A DNA stretch of 64,000 bases from Arthrobotrys musiformis (GCA_036971715.1 JAVHJL010000006.1:992001-1056000), one strand, 5' to 3'; shown: positions 10,223 through 23,245, counted from the stretch's first letter. Numbers and translations are program-made. Notes: a model not told the origin generated them from the sequence alone.

Positions 10223-12865
10223 TTTGAATTTGTCGGATAGATTAGATCCAATAGCTGTTGGAAATGTTGGACACGAGAGAAGAATTATCGAGTGTTGATA
10301 ATGTTGGAGTATCCGAATCGGGAATACACGATATAATCCTTGTTGTAATATGTTGATTCGGAATATATTTTCTTACAAAGAAAAATTAATATTCCGGGGG
10401 AACGTTTCTGATCAATCTGAAACGTATGATTTAATATAAAAGGAGTGTATAGGGCTTCTATGTCTTATCGGTATCAATCCGAGAGATAGAAGTAGCCAAC
10501 AAAAGACAAATACTGGTCCTTCTCACTGAGAAATGGACTCTTGTGTTAAAAAGGAATGTAAGTTTTTCCGTAGCAAGCAACGGAGAAAACAAAAAGAGAT
10601 AAGAAAAGGGAAGAGGAAGGAAATGAAGATGAAAAGCGTCCTAAGGAGGTAAAAAAGAGAAAAGAGAAAGATGGGGGTGCAGAGGAAACACATTTTATAC
10701 ACCTTTCCAACGAACCTAAGAAAATAATCCCCTTTCAAGGAATACGACAGTGCCCCCATTCTTCGTTGACCCTTGTCAAGGTACCCGCCCTTTTTTCCCT
10801 CCGTTCCTGAAGGCAAAGCTCTGGCCATGTGGAAATGGACCGCCCGTTTCGTTTCAGAATTTTTTCCTTGCAGAAGGGAAGAAAGTACCTTGAGCTCCAT
10901 GTACATAGCTCCTTTGGGTAGCTTAGCCTCCACACATGTATGTCAGTGTACATGTGCCATTTAATTGACGCCCGGCGGGGTTGAAGCTGCCAAAGTCAGT
11001 TACTTAAATTACATTACATTACACCACATCGGAATAAAGGAATAAAAGCAGCAATTACTCAAGAAGCAAAGATACCAAGCAAACAGCGAGTCAGTAAGCC
11101 CGAAGGCTATGGTGAATCGAAATCCCCCTTTTTGCGTTGGGCATGAAAAAAAATGTGGGTACCCGAATGCGTAAAGTCCAGGCTCGATATTGGTTAGTTT
11201 GGTACTTTCTTGGGTCTTGGTCGATGTTACCTCGTGTAATGCCGGGTGACTATCAGACGAGCAGGTAGCAGGTACTGCTCCCCGATTGATATCCTGGCGA
11301 GAAAAAAAAAGCTACCCTGGTCGGTGGGGTTACTTTGTCGGAGGAAACTGAACCCCTTAGCTTAGCTTCACTTTGGAATGAGAAAAGAGGGTTTTTTTTC
11401 TTGTCTTCTATTTTTGCGTTGTCTCTGTGGTGCACAGCAAAAAGCCGCGCGCTGTTGGCAAAGACATGCCTCATAAGGGCATAGTTGGGCTGGCCGTACC
11501 CCCTGCCCAACCTGAAACGCCGAAGTTGGGCTATTGTTCCTATTTCAGTCCGACCTTGACGAGGTGATTGGAGAATGTGGTAAGATTTCTGGAGCTTCGT
11601 TTGCATGGGGCGCTCGAATTCACGACAGTGCGCATGTAGACGGGAGTACTCCGTGCTTAACACATGTACGCTGGCAATGCTGCGCACCCGCTTAGGCTGA
11701 CCTCGCCTTTGCCGGGAGCCGGCTTGGACGATAGGTACATGTATAATAAGATCGATCTGTTATATTTCCTGCGGGATATACTTCTCCTGACATTTGATTT
11801 TTCAGATTACGAGTTTTTTGCCTTGCTTCTGAGGAGATGTGGTAAAATCTGCGAATAGAGTTAAGGTACCGAACAGACGAAGCTTGGCGCGAAACCAGAG
11901 ATATTGAAGCTATTGGCTTGGATGGCTTCCGGACTTTTGCTGTAAGATTTGGACGGAGACAGGTAACCTTATTCCGACCGCCCCTTTGCTCATTTTGCGT
12001 TTCTTGAGGCCGCTGGGACCTGAATATATCGAAACACTTATATACGAAAGATGTCGCCGTGCGGAAGCAATCGCTTTGGCAGACGGAGATAAACATCAAA
12101 AAATTTTAACAAATCAGCTGACTGGTTGCGGAAGACACCTCTTAAAGTTACCTCCTGATTAATATCGGCAACAATAGGCTCCTAAAACTCCCTTGATATC
12201 CTGGTCTTGTGGGAAATGTACCCAGAAGTAACTTGTACTCACAAGTACCTTTTTCCTTTGTTTTAAACTTTTCCCTCAGCAGTGGGTTCGACCGCCAACC
12301 AACGGATTAATTGTTGGCCCAACAGGAATATACAACTTGAAGATATATATAAAGACAGGTTTCAGTTGTACTGTATACTTGTCGATAGACCTCAGCAACG
12401 AGGATACGGAAAGCATTTGTACCTACGCATCTTTGAGGCTTCCCATTATTGGTTTCGGGGCAGTGGGTAGTTGTCCTATCTATTGAGGAGCTATATTTTG
12501 GGGATCCGACGAATAACGTGCGAACAAGTCAATCGGCTGGTTTCAAAGACCCATCTACCACAGGACCCTTGATAGGAGTAACGAAGACTCCGGATATGTC
12601 TATGAGCCAGTAATTTTCCCCCTCCATGCGATCATGTATATGTGGCTGAAGTCTCAAGATTGTGGCGTGCACCGCAGATATTTGGTAGAAGATTAATAAT
12701 ACATCCTACCACATAGATGCAACGCGCGTCATGCATAATTTCTATAGGTCAATTTGGGGCCACATTTATGAGTTCCCAGTATTTAAATTTTAACATGGTT
12801 CTGATGATTGTGGTAGTTATCTGTGTACAAGAGGTCGATGGAACCATGTGGCGCCATTCGTGGAA
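10223..12865. other. Intergenic, divergent from or upstream of GH5; no supportable gene
   Basis: About 2.6 kb between the 5' end of the GH5 gene and the 3' end of the large ankyrin-SPRY gene. Apparent open frames at 10523-10933 (minus) reflect a purine tract that reads as Phe/Leu-rich peptide. Frames at 11253-12099 (minus) have no domain or splice support. It probably holds the GH5 promoter and untranslated regions. Confidence 0.5.
10575..10690 (+). repeat. Purine-rich (GA/AAG) low-complexity tract
   Basis: Nearly all A and G for about 110 nt on the plus strand, so polypyrimidine on the GH5 coding strand, lying 350-470 bp upstream of the GH5 start codon. Long pyrimidine tracts upstream of starts are frequent in strongly expressed fungal genes; whether this one is in the promoter or the 5' UTR is inference. 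Confidence 0.6.
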
Positions 12866-15800
12866 CTACCGGTAGTCCCGTCGGTCGTATGAATACCGGA
12901 GTCTATTTGGACTCCAGCTTCCCCGACGGTTCGGGTTTTTCGTTTCCGACTCTGAGTCGACGGTGGAACCCAGTGTGTTTCTATTCTCAAACTTATACTC
13001 GATCCTAGCTCCCTTGATTCCCCGGTATGTGATAACGGGATAAAACTTCCGAAAGGCTAAATCGCACTTGACAGTTTCTAAAAGATTTGGGTGAATGTTA
13101 GACCCAGATTTGAACCATGTTGATCGATGTCTACCTTTATAAAAGGCGACTTTTGCAAGTGCACTTACTTATAAGCTTCCCATTCAGAATGAAAATAAAC
13201 TTCCCTTCCTCTACGTCAAGCCCACATCCGATTGTGTCTCCCTCACGAAATCCGTCACAGATTTTTTCTTCGTCCGAGCCCCCCTGCGAGTTTGAGTAGA
13301 CATAACCGTTGTCGCTACGACATCCAATAGACCACAGCCTATCTCCGGGGGGCGAGTTTTGTAGATAGGAAAACTCTCCACAAAATCCGATCCCAAGGAC
13401 CACGGCCTCCTTTTCTCCGTCGGGATATACAGCGGATTCGTCTTCACTGTTTTCGCTGTCTTCCTCAGAAGTTTCAGCTTGGTCGTCGCTGCCTTCCTTC
13501 CATCCTATCACGGGACTTTCATCTACAGGGGTTCGTGGGGCCTCCTCATATACTCTCCTAAAGCCGAACCAGCTCTTTCTAACGCGATAAAATTCCATCT
13601 TTATGATCCTTACTTCAAAGTAGTCGCAAGCACCACCTCGTGGAGGGAATGGAAGGTCCGACCGAATGTTTGTATAGGGTTCATTGGGTGAAGTACCTGT
13701 AAAGATTCAAACTTAGCTCAACTAACACCGCTTAGATGTTTTTTTTTGTACTAATTGGTGTTCCTACCTTTCAGGCGTATACGTCTTCTCTCGCGATTTA
13801 TTGAGAACCGTGGCTTCCTTTGTATATGCGGTTCCGGTTCGGATCGCAATTTATAGGATTTACTCCAGTTTGGGGGTACGAGGAATGTGGAAGGGAGACG
13901 TGAAGTAGGGTCAGTATTGTTCACTTTTATTGGCCATATTGGGGGTTGTTCCCCCAGTGCTGACACCCATTCCTTGCCGGCCTGGTGAAGGAAGTCGTTG
14001 AGGCTCCAGCCGTCGGGGTCCGTCGAAGTCATCGCCTTTTCTCTGAATCTCTGGAACCTGTGCCACATCTCTGGCGATTGTATCTCGATGGCTGTACGTA
14101 GCTCTTCAAATCCATCCCAAACTCCTAAAGAAACATCTGGTCCCTTTTGGAGGCATCCATCGATAAAGCTTTGCATGATTGCCTTACGAGAAGTGAAGGC
14201 GCGCTGAAAACCAGTAAGATTGTCCACCCCCCATGGCTTAAAGGGATCGTATGTTTCGTGGCTTAGAAGCCTCATACCGAAATCGCCCTTCTCGTTTGTC
14301 GGGACATAGTTCTCAAAGAGCGGAGTTTCCCTCAGTTGTTCGTTTAATACTACTAACAATTCAACGCTATCGTCATTTTGAGCTTCGCACGCTTTCTTCA
14401 AGGCCTTTTCTTTTGTCTCTGGGCTCCAGATTTGCTTTTCTTTCGTGAAATCCAAAAGTATTTCAAGGCTTTTCGGACTTGTTACGGCAGCCTCCAAATA
14501 CGACAAGCCGTCCTGGTTACATCTTTCAATATCCACACCCCGACCGCAGAGAAGTTCGACCATATCTTCATTGTCGGTAGAGATTGCCTTGTGTAGGTAA
14601 CTCATACCAGTGTTATCGACTTTATTGAGATCCTCAGTTTTTGAAATGAGGCGTTCCAAGGCGGCGCGGTCTCGCAAGCTGCCTGCGTAGTGAAGCGGTG
14701 TCCGTTCTTTGGCGTCCAGTATGTTCACATTTGCCCCTTTATCAAGCAATGCATCCACGACAGCAGCCTTGTTCCAAACAGCAGCGTATGAGATTGGAAC
14801 GAGGCCATCCTGATCCTTCTGATCAATGTTAGGATTTTCAGCCAGAAGGAGTTTTGTAACTTCGAGACTATCCGCGCCAGCGTGCAGAGGTGACCAGCCG
14901 TCCTCTCTTGCTTCGTGAATGTCGGCCCCGGTTTTAATCAAGAGTTCGACATTTTGAGCGACCCCACCATAGGCTGCAAGGAATACTGGCGTACTGCCCT
15001 CTTTATTCTTGCGGTTCAAGAACTGTTTCCACCAACCTTCCCGTTCTTGTAACGTACACTCAAGAACATCTGGATACCGTCTCGCGGCCTGGTGAAGGAC
15101 GTGGCCGCCAAAGTAATCCTCTTTTTCCATATCTTCCATAAGTTCCTCGATCTCTGGTGGGCCTACCGCTGATAGTGACCCTGTTATCGCTGGAAGTATT
15201 GTCTTGAAGATCTTTGTGTATCGGATTGCCTGTAACAGGGCTTTCATATTTCGTAAAGGCGTGGTGTCGAGCAGCTTATCCACAATATCCGTGTGTTTGT
15301 TCGTAATAGCGTAGTATAGTGGGATGCAATCGTCGTCATCGCTGAGATTGCGGTCTGCGCCTGCCTCCAAAAGTACCTGCACCGTATCGGTATAGCCGCC
15401 AATGCTAGCTAACGCCAAAGGTGTACGCTCTTCGCTATCAGTACGATTGATTAGTTTGGTCCGGTACCTAAGAATCAAAGATATGATATCTGAGTGCCGA
15501 ACGCCTAAATGTAATAATGATTTCCCTCCCGGGGCCTCCATATCAGCATCAGCACCGCGGCGCAATAAAACAGCAGCAACGTCGTATTTTCCTTCCTTGA
15601 CAGCGAGCTGGACCGGCCTTAATGACAGTGCATCCTGCTCCTCAATATTGGCACCGTGTTCTATTAATAACTGAACAACATTTACGTAGCCGTTTTCAGC
15701 AGCGTAATGTAGAGCGGTTTTTCCTCCTTCATCCTTTGCATTCACGTTCGCCCTCTTGATCAAAAGTCTAGCGATCTCCAGATATCCATGTTGCGAGGCT

Positions 15801-18800
15801 CTCATCAGTTTTTGCTCCGTCTCTAGATCGGTATCTTTAAGATCCTTGCTCAAAATATATTTCGCAACCAAAAGCTGTCCATTTTCACAGGCTTTATGAA
15901 GCAATATCTGACCACAACGACTCCAATCTTTGACGATGGCTTCCAATGCGGGCAAATGACCGTTCTCTGTTGCTAAGCCCGCAGCCAAACCTTCTGACGA
16001 AGAATTTTTCTCATCATTCAGGAAGTATCCGAGGCCGGGGCGGGATTTCAGAAGCTTTATGATTTCAACATACCCATGGGCTGCAGCCACGTCGAATAAA
16101 GTTTGTTTTGCTTTGTTTCTCAGCTTGAGGCTCTCTTCATAATCCTGAACAATATCCAGCAATTTTTGAATAGTGCTGGTGCTTCCCGTTCGGGCAGCCA
16201 GATGAAAAGGTGATTCGAGATCACAGTCTGGCAGGATCATAGGGCTGGTCTCCCAAAATTGTTCGACAATACTGGGGCCTCTATAGGCCGCAAAGTGTAA
16301 AGCCGTGCGCTTGTTGTTATCTTGGGCGTTGATTTCAACATTCTCCTCGATCAGCCTACTCAAAATTTCCTTCTTTTGTAATTTTGCTGCAAGAATCAAG
16401 GGAGTTTCTCCGACGTCGTCGGGACTATCCTTTTCGCTGGGGTCGTCTTCCAAAATATAGTCGAGAACTCTCAAGTTGCCTCCAATCACGGCCGAATGGA
16501 TTGCGGTTCGTTTCCTTTTGTTCGGGCCAATAGTTTTGGCTGATTCTGCGAAGCTTTCGACAACCTCGAGACGACCACTTTGGGCGGCTACCTGGAAAGC
16601 AGATACCATCAAAGTAGGCCCTTGCGGAACCAAGATTCCCTTGAACGAGATAGGGTCCGAATGAAGAGCACATGCATGGGCAAATTCTGGTGCAAAAGTG
16701 TTTGAAAATTCCGCCATTCTTACGAAGGCGCCGCGGATGATTTTGATTTTCTGGGCGTCGTAGTTTTCTAGGGTAGCTATACTGCTAGCCCCCGGTTCTG
16801 GGCTAACCATCGATGAAAATCCAAAATGGGAGAGGACATCGGAGAAACTGGATTGGAAGATCAGCTCCTTGAGGCACTTTGTTGAGAGTTTGCCGCTAGG
16901 TTTACCACCATTTGAATCCGATGTGGCAATCAAATAGAGATGAAACCACCTGGAGCGTAGGCTAGTATCGTGCAAAAACTCGGAGACGATCTGGTTGAGG
17001 CGTGCCTTGCTGGACTCGCTTTCTTCAGCTATCGCTTGGGCATAGTGATGTGGCCAAAATCTTAGGGCGTAGTCAAGAAACTCGAGATCTTCGTTTTGAT
17101 CGCTACCTTCCTGATCGTACTCCCAAGCACAGGACGCCAAGGAGATGCATTCGTTCCATTGTTCAGCTGTGTCGGCATGTAAAAGGGCCATTTTGATATA
17201 TTGGACACAAATTGCAGCTAGATGCCCATGAGTCCCTAAATCGAGAGTAAACCCTTCGACTGTTGAGTCTTTGAATTTTTCAAGGATTTCTATAATCGAG
17301 CTAAGCTCGGCTTTCGAGGAGAACGGGTGGACCTCTCCGGCCTCCACTCGCAAGAAAAGCCCGAGATGTCTGTATAGATCAGATTGAATATTCCTCGAAA
17401 CCCTGTTCGCCAAAACTTGGTATTCGGTGTCTTTTGTAGTAACAGCCAATGCCACAGCCAACTCTTTGACCCGCAACGGCCTGCAGGAGTGAAGAACCCA
17501 TAACAGTGCTGAACGACACCATGTACGAACATCTTTGTTCATAAGGCCTAATTCTTCAGCCTTTTTTTTGTAGAGCTTCTCGCGGCTCTCCGGCCACATT
17601 CTCAAAGTTTCTTTCATGGATTGAACGTTGGTAAGTCCGAATTTCCGGCTCCTCAAAAACTCAAGAGAAAGATCGATGTCGTTCAATGACTCCGAGGAGC
17701 TGATTATTTTTTCCAGCAGCTGGTCTTGAATACCTTTGTTCTCTTCCCAACCTAAAAACTTCAATCTTGAGGTTTCTTTGATTATACGTTCTATCCTGGT
17801 CCTCAAAAATTCCGCCCTTGGCCCACTCCCATACGATGCGAGGTTCTTGATATCGTGTTGTTTCGAGCAGCTATTTTGCATTGACTCAACCGGGGAGCTA
17901 TTTGTCAAGATATAAATATTATCGATTCCCCTGTCGGTGAAAGCTGTCCTCAGAGCCAGAAGCAACTTTTGTGTATCGTCCGGCAAAGCACCGAAGCTTC
18001 GAATTGCAATCAAGTACGAGGCTGGTTCCGAATCCACCAATAACCAAAATATAGCCCAAAAGTTTGCTTCCGACCAGGTTCCAAGGTCAAAATATTCCTG
18101 AACCAAATTGGCTACACTACGAAACCAAGACGGCTTCTGTGAGAGCAATTGTCGTACGAAGGAAACGAGAACGCCATATGCGGTCGTAGAAACCCCGTAA
18201 AAGGTCTCCTTTGTGTTATCAGCAGGCTCTAGCACACACTCAAGGATAATTCGCTGCGTGTGCTGTCGAAACTTCTGGCAGATATGGCTCAGCATTCTCA
18301 ATTTTCCATGACCGTGGCCGCCGATTATTTGAATACAGCTACCTGCGCTATAGGATTTAGGATCTAGAGAGGTTTGTTGCAATTCGCTCACGTCTGCAGG
18401 GCTATCGTTCGCACGGTCGGGATATATTTCAGCAAAGGGTATGCCGCTGTCGATTTCGATATCTGACATGCTCGACTCATAGATTGACAATCTCGATGGA
18501 GAAAGCATTTGTAAAATCTGGAGGTAGAGTCTTTCCATATAGCCGCTGTTAACTACTCCCACACCAGAAGAAAAGCCACTTGATCCTGGGAGGGCTTCTG
18601 AGGTCAAAGGTTTGTCTGCAAATGTTCCAAGTTGTATTAGCGATCCTCGAGATGTGAATGCATGCAGCTACCACTTTATTTCTATGCGCACTCGGGGCGG
18701 AGAAACCTACGGCAATTCAAAATAGATAGTGGAGCAAATAGATCGCGGATCCATTGAAGGTCAGATAGCGTGTCATTGTAGAGCAGAAGGTCCCATGAAC

Positions 18801-20031
18801 TTCGGTTAGGACGTATAAATTTCTTGTCCGTGCCGTTTCCGAGAGTATATCCGCTCTCCAAATTTTCTGAAGGTTCAACGGGGTCGTTTTCTTCCGTATG
18901 GGCCGTCTCTTCGCCTAAAATATCCTTATGGCCAATAACGCTAGATATACTGTACTTCGCGGTGAAATTGTAAAACCTCGCAGAAAGCAGAGATATCGCT
19001 GTTACGAGCTTTGAGAGAGACTTTGGAACTCTTCCAACGGACTTCAGACGTCCTGAAACTCCTAGTAAGGTAAGTATCAAGCCACCCCACTTTTCGGGGT
19101 CTTCGCACCAATGTGGTGTGCCGAAGAAGACCTAAGATTGCGGGTCGACCAAAGGTATCAGTATACATGTTTTAAGTGGCCAACTTCTACAGCCCTTCCA
19201 CAAGCCTCCTCGAGATAGCTAGTACCTACGAGATTGGATATCTGCAGTGACAATCTGTAGTACGTCGGATTTGTGTTTGCAGTTATTATCGCCTATTCGT
19301 GAACTCCAAGTCAGAATACAATTAAAAGTCGTCTTAGTTACCTAGGTAGTTGGATTAGAGCGCTTGGGAATGCTTTATTTATCGCATTTTTCATACTTCC
19401 TTCACAACAACTGCCCATAAGCCATACCCGGCAAGCAAAATCCTCTTCCACGGTTGGTCAGATTTACAAAACTGCTTTCTCAGAACCGACAAAAGCTCTG
19501 CGGCTTGAAGTTGAATGGATTCAGTCGATGTATCGGCGAGGATTGCAGATTCTTTGCCGGTGTCCGATCCCTGTTTTATGGTCATTGATAGCTTTCGATT
19601 AGCAAATATCCATCCAGGGCAATGTTAAACAATCATGAGGCCGCAACATAGTGATATATGTTTTGTAGCTTCTAGAAATACCTTATCAGACTCTACAGCC
19701 CATTCGCGGCCATCTCTACCGGTTGTATACAGTACGCCCCGGCGATAGTCGTACACCTCGGCTTCAGGGATCAAATGAGGCAGAATTTTGCTAATTTGTA
19801 GATTCTCATTTTCGTTACTAGGCTGAGGTGTAGTTTTGATCCCGTGTAGTGACGCTCGCCTCTCGTCAAAGAAATTTTGCTCCGTATGGGAGTTTGAATC
19901 GAATCCAACAAGACAGATTCTAACACAGTTATGTATAAGAATTGGGTAGCTAAAATTGAAGAGATATCTGGAAGTATGTAAACTTACATGTAAGCAGACT
20001 GCTTCTTGTCCCCACCATCTGGCTCCTCCAT
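12866..20031 (-). CDS. Alpha/beta-hydrolase-like - NACHT-like - ankyrin - SPRY protein
   Basis: Eight exons on the minus strand: 20031-19988, 19949-19682, 19570-19397, 19292-19230, 19131-18711, 18615-13768, 13696-13169, 13077-12866. All phases agree, giving about 2185 residues. Residues ~15-300 follow the fungal DUF676-type hydrolase plan up to the VVVKEAIITANTNP and VFFGTPHW motifs, but the nucleophile elbow (normally GHSLGG) reads AGYGLWA, with no Ser. Near residue 420 a P-loop-like GGHGHGKL keeps GK but has Leu instead of Ser/Thr, and the Walker-B region (YLIAIRSFGAL) lacks the acidic residues. Roughly 20 ankyrin repeats span ~980-1710. A SPRY domain fills ~1950-2145 (DLPFPPRGGACDYFEV, YVYSNSQGG, GDTIGCGLD, FRKFYPVITY). 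The architecture is that of a fungal STAND/NLR-like receptor with probably dead catalytic domains. The first intron would be only 38 nt, so exon 1 and the start codon are the weakest part. The gene is otherwise intact. Confidence 0.85.
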
Positions 20032-21494
20032 TTCAATTATATCGATAGATTGCTTGAATCTGATAACAATCTAAACTTGGATATATATCGATTGGTGATG
20101 AATACTCGGCGAAATATGATTAATTTGACAATAAAAGCCGGTTCAATGTTCGACAATAGTGGGTTTGATCTAAGAAAATCCTCTGAGGCTCAAGGGGCTC
20201 CAGTTCAAAATCCCATACCAAATTCCTTCCGGACAGCATGAGCCTTTTCCATACCTACGCACCGTCATAAAACAGCTCGAGGCCCACATTTCACAATATT
20301 TGGGTATTCGATACGGGTAGTATAGTGCGGAGCCTTAGAGATTTTAGGGTATATTAACTAGATACATACCTGTATTTACGCCGTCACTATTGAAACCTTT
20401 GGTGACTTCAGGGTACATGTTTACATCGCATTGCGCGATATAAAAGAGAAGGACTCGAGCTCCGTGGACTCTATCAATATCGATAACATGCACATAGCGG
20501 CACATAATTCCGCGGTTCGATACTGTTGCTAGTAGGGCCTAGGGATCCACTTAAGAAACAGCGATACCAACCTGAAGATAAATCCTTACTCGAAACTGGT
20601 CCCATGAACTAGCTTCCCGCACTGAATTCACCCTTACAGGATGTTCATAGGCCGCAATAGCTTCCGAACAGCCAATAAGAGTTGCATCGCGTTTTGGTCA
20701 TCTGCAGCCGGTTTCACGACGGCTCGCGAACTCGAGCCCCTCCCGCATGGACTAAATGCATACAATGAGGGGTTATCAGCGGGGCAGTTCGGGACCCTGT
20801 CTGAGATTCGGCAGGTGCCATGGACATGGTCCCCAAATGCTATGTCAGTTGCATAAGCGCAACAACGTCCCCATATATCAAAATTTACAGTATTTCCAGG
20901 CCACCGCCGCAGTATCGCAGGGTTTTGAGATCGTCCACGGGTCCAAAACGTAACATATAATATACCTTAAGTTAATCTACTACGGGACCTTAATCCCAAA
21001 CTGTGAAATCCGAAATCGAAAAATGCAACACAACTTCCCAAACTTATTTCCGTCGATCGCGAAGCAACGAAAGTAGCTGGAAACTCATATACCATTGTGT
21101 AGAACCTCTCTCCAAATCGTCCAACTTTGGTCAATCCGATGGGTTTGCGGATTTGTATGGCAGACTTCCCCCGCGACCGTGAGGAGAAACAAAAGAATAG
21201 GAAATGCATAGTTTTAATTTTATAGGTGGGGCCCCTGCAACTAATGCTTGTCATCCTCAGATTTCCGAGAACATGGCTGCGCGTTTTTAACATAATATTT
21301 GAGGCTGAAGGCTGTCAACACAAAAATTGAAGGAAACATACTTCTAGACGGATTACATTTCTTAGCAATACGTGTGTTCGTGATGATATGAGGTATAAGA
21401 TAAGTGATACTGCATTGTTTGTCAATATTAATATCTACATCGATGCACGCCACAGGATCCAGGCGCTGATTCTTTCCCTGACCTGCAAACCCCA
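20032..21494. other. Intergenic, no clear gene
   Basis: Between the hydrolase-NACHT-ankyrin-SPRY gene and the 316-aa gene, both minus strand, so it contains the promoter of the former and the 3' end of the latter. An 86-codon open frame (21241-21501, minus) begins one frame away right at the stop of the 316-aa gene. It could be an old frameshifted extension, but I have no homology to support this. Confidence 0.45.
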
Positions 21495-22445
21495 CTACCA
21501 ACTTTTGATAGCCATCCGAAGGTCTGTCTTCAGTTTATGCATCTGAGCTCCGAGATTGTCTTTGTCTATTTCAGCCGCTAGGTACCCCGCTTCAGGATCT
21601 AGCTCAATAGAGGGCCGCAAATATTGAACACCTGGCTTGAATACTACCGGGTCGTTACCTCCCGTCCCACCTAAAAGTTTGCGCATCGTCCGTTTGGTGT
21701 TATAGAGAACATCAGCCGACACATCAACTTTTACAGAGGCTGTAAAGTGATCTATCATATTTTTGCGCTTGAGCAAGACCACCGCCCTGACGTGGTTTGC
21801 GACCCCGCTTTGTTCGGCTTTGTTTTCTCGTAGCCAAAGTTGTATCGAGTTATCCGGTCCAAAATTTCGTGTCTCCATATCAAGACAGATCGCTCCTCTT
21901 ATCGTCGACTTGTCCGTGCGCTGGAAATTCGTCTGCTTTTCTCGCGTAAAACCGACTCCTGCGCTGAAACCCATAGCACCAGCGTCTGCGCCAACTTCAA
22001 CAGCTTTCACATTCTGAACTGCGACAGCTGTCTGGCTGAATTGTAAGGTATCCTCAGGCCAGAGCGCTATGACCTCAGGGTCGTAGAAATTGCCTTCGTG
22101 CGGTCTCCTTTTTTCAAAATCTTGAAAGAGGATATTGATATTGGCAGACCTAAACCTTCGGTCGTCATCGAACCCGTTGAAGCGAAATCCAAATACTATG
22201 AGAGTTGCAGGGTCGCCGCTCTCAGTGGACATCCCGTGTATGATGCGGTCGATTTGGGCTTGTATATGAAGCCCTCTGCAAACATCGTCGATGATATTTG
22301 CCCGCTGGATTTGCTGGCCGTCATTTCTTGTATGAAATCGGAAGTCTCCTCCGTCGCGGCCTAGAGTGATGTCGAATTGGTACTGGTCGGCGTCGTCCTC
22401 GATGCTATCGTATAGCTCTTCCTGAAACCACTCGTCGTCGGACAT
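21495..22445 (-). CDS. Unrecognised 316-aa protein
   Basis: Single-exon open frame of 316 residues, starting MSDDEWFQEELYDSIEDDAD. The N-terminus is acidic, there is no signal peptide and no hydrophobic helix, so it is predicted cytoplasmic. The middle is beta-strand-like, with FGFRFNGFDDDRRFRSANIN followed by a Gly/Ala-rich stretch (VEVGADAGAMGFSAGVGF) that alternates small and hydrophobic residues and leads into a charged segment. The second half is mixed and polar with several short hydrophobic strands. Codon use and the uninterrupted frame indicate a real gene. It sits between the large ankyrin-SPRY gene and the subtilisin-like gene, 1.0 kb from the latter and divergent from it. I do not recognise the family. 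The glycine-rich beta pattern could fit a beta-sandwich or an assembly-forming protein, which is conjecture. The C-terminus ends MAIKSW, with a second open frame immediately behind in another phase. Confidence 0.75.
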   Translation of the reverse strand: MSDDEWFQEELYDSIEDDADQYQFDITLGRDGGDFRFHTRNDGQQIQRANIIDDVCRGLHIQAQIDRIIHGMSTESGDPATLIVFGFRFNGFDDDRRFRSANINILFQDFEKRRPHEGNFYDPEVIALWPEDTLQFSQTAVAVQNVKAVEVGADAGAMGFSAGVGFTREKQTNFQRTDKSTIRGAICLDMETRNFGPDNSIQLWLRENKAEQSGVANHVRAVVLLKRKNMIDHFTASVKVDVSADVLYNTKRTMRKLLGGTGGNDPVVFKPGVQYLRPSIELDPEAGYLAAEIDKDNLGAQMHKLKTDLRMAIKSW

Positions 22446-22887
22446 TTTGCCTCGAAAGATAGTCGCGTAGAATTTTTTTTTGCTATTCCGTAGTATCGGT
22501 GCCTTTGTTCAATGCCTTGAAGCTATCAGGTTTAGGACAAATTTTTTCTACGACAAGAGGTTAATGTATTTGAAGTCTGTTGGTCCTGTAGGCCGGGTCG
22601 CAAGCATGCGCCCCGTTATAGGCCGAATTTAACAGAAGAGTTAAAATTCCGGTCACTCTTTGTGCGGTCTGGGTACGAGACCATACAATTCCAATATTGG
22701 ACGAATCCGAAGGCCCGAGCGCCGATAAACGGCCTATCCTACCCGCTCCCAATACATACCAACTAGGAAATAAATACATATATTTTGAGAATTAAGGACA
22801 GGGTTCTCACGTGAAGATGCTTCATGGGTGAAAAAGCGTATGCCGCTGCCTACATATACTTAGCAGGATAGGTACATCGAGGATCCT

Positions 22888-22905
22888 GCATGCATCCATG
22901 CATGC
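22888..22905. repeat. Inverted repeat GCATGCAT-CC-ATGCATGC
   Basis: Two perfect 8-bp arms with a 2-nt spacer, followed by further CATGCA words (to about 22913). It lies in the shared promoter region and could be a dimeric protein-binding site or simple-sequence chance. Confidence 0.5.
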
Positions 22906-23245
22906 TCCATGCAGCCTCACGCACAGCCTAGCTACAACTATGGACCTCACAACAATGAGCAAGCTCTTATAGGAACCCCTCGATACCAGAAGCTACAACT
23001 AAAGATTACTTAGGTACTTTAACCTACATGAGTTGATAGCGGCCTTGAATGGAGCCCACATGAGAACTCATGTTATCGATTCTCGAAATTTGCGAAAGGA
23101 ATTAATACACGCAGAGACGGCCAAAAGAGCCCACTAAGGTAAGCTATGTTGAAGTGAAGGGTGCCTGTGTGTGTATTCTTTTTGCTCAGTTACTTGTTTG
23201 CCCTAACCATACAAACTTGTTGGTCTGAGAAAAAACTGCCCTCCA

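Noticed and set aside
10523..10933. 136-codon minus-strand open frame with a hydrophobic middle
   Set aside because: The Phe/Leu-rich peptide is the translation of a polypyrimidine tract; there is no domain or start context.
19134..19400. Apparent frameshifts in the N-terminal hydrolase part of the ankyrin-SPRY gene
   Set aside because: Reading straight through suggested several indels and decay. A 63-nt exon (19292-19230) with GT-AG borders restores the VVVKE-AIITANTNP...-VFFGTPHW order in phase, so the region is intact.
21241..21501. C-terminal extension of the 316-aa protein in another frame
   Set aside because: It would need a one-base frameshift at the stop. An 86-codon frame can occur by chance, and I see no recognisable motif in it.
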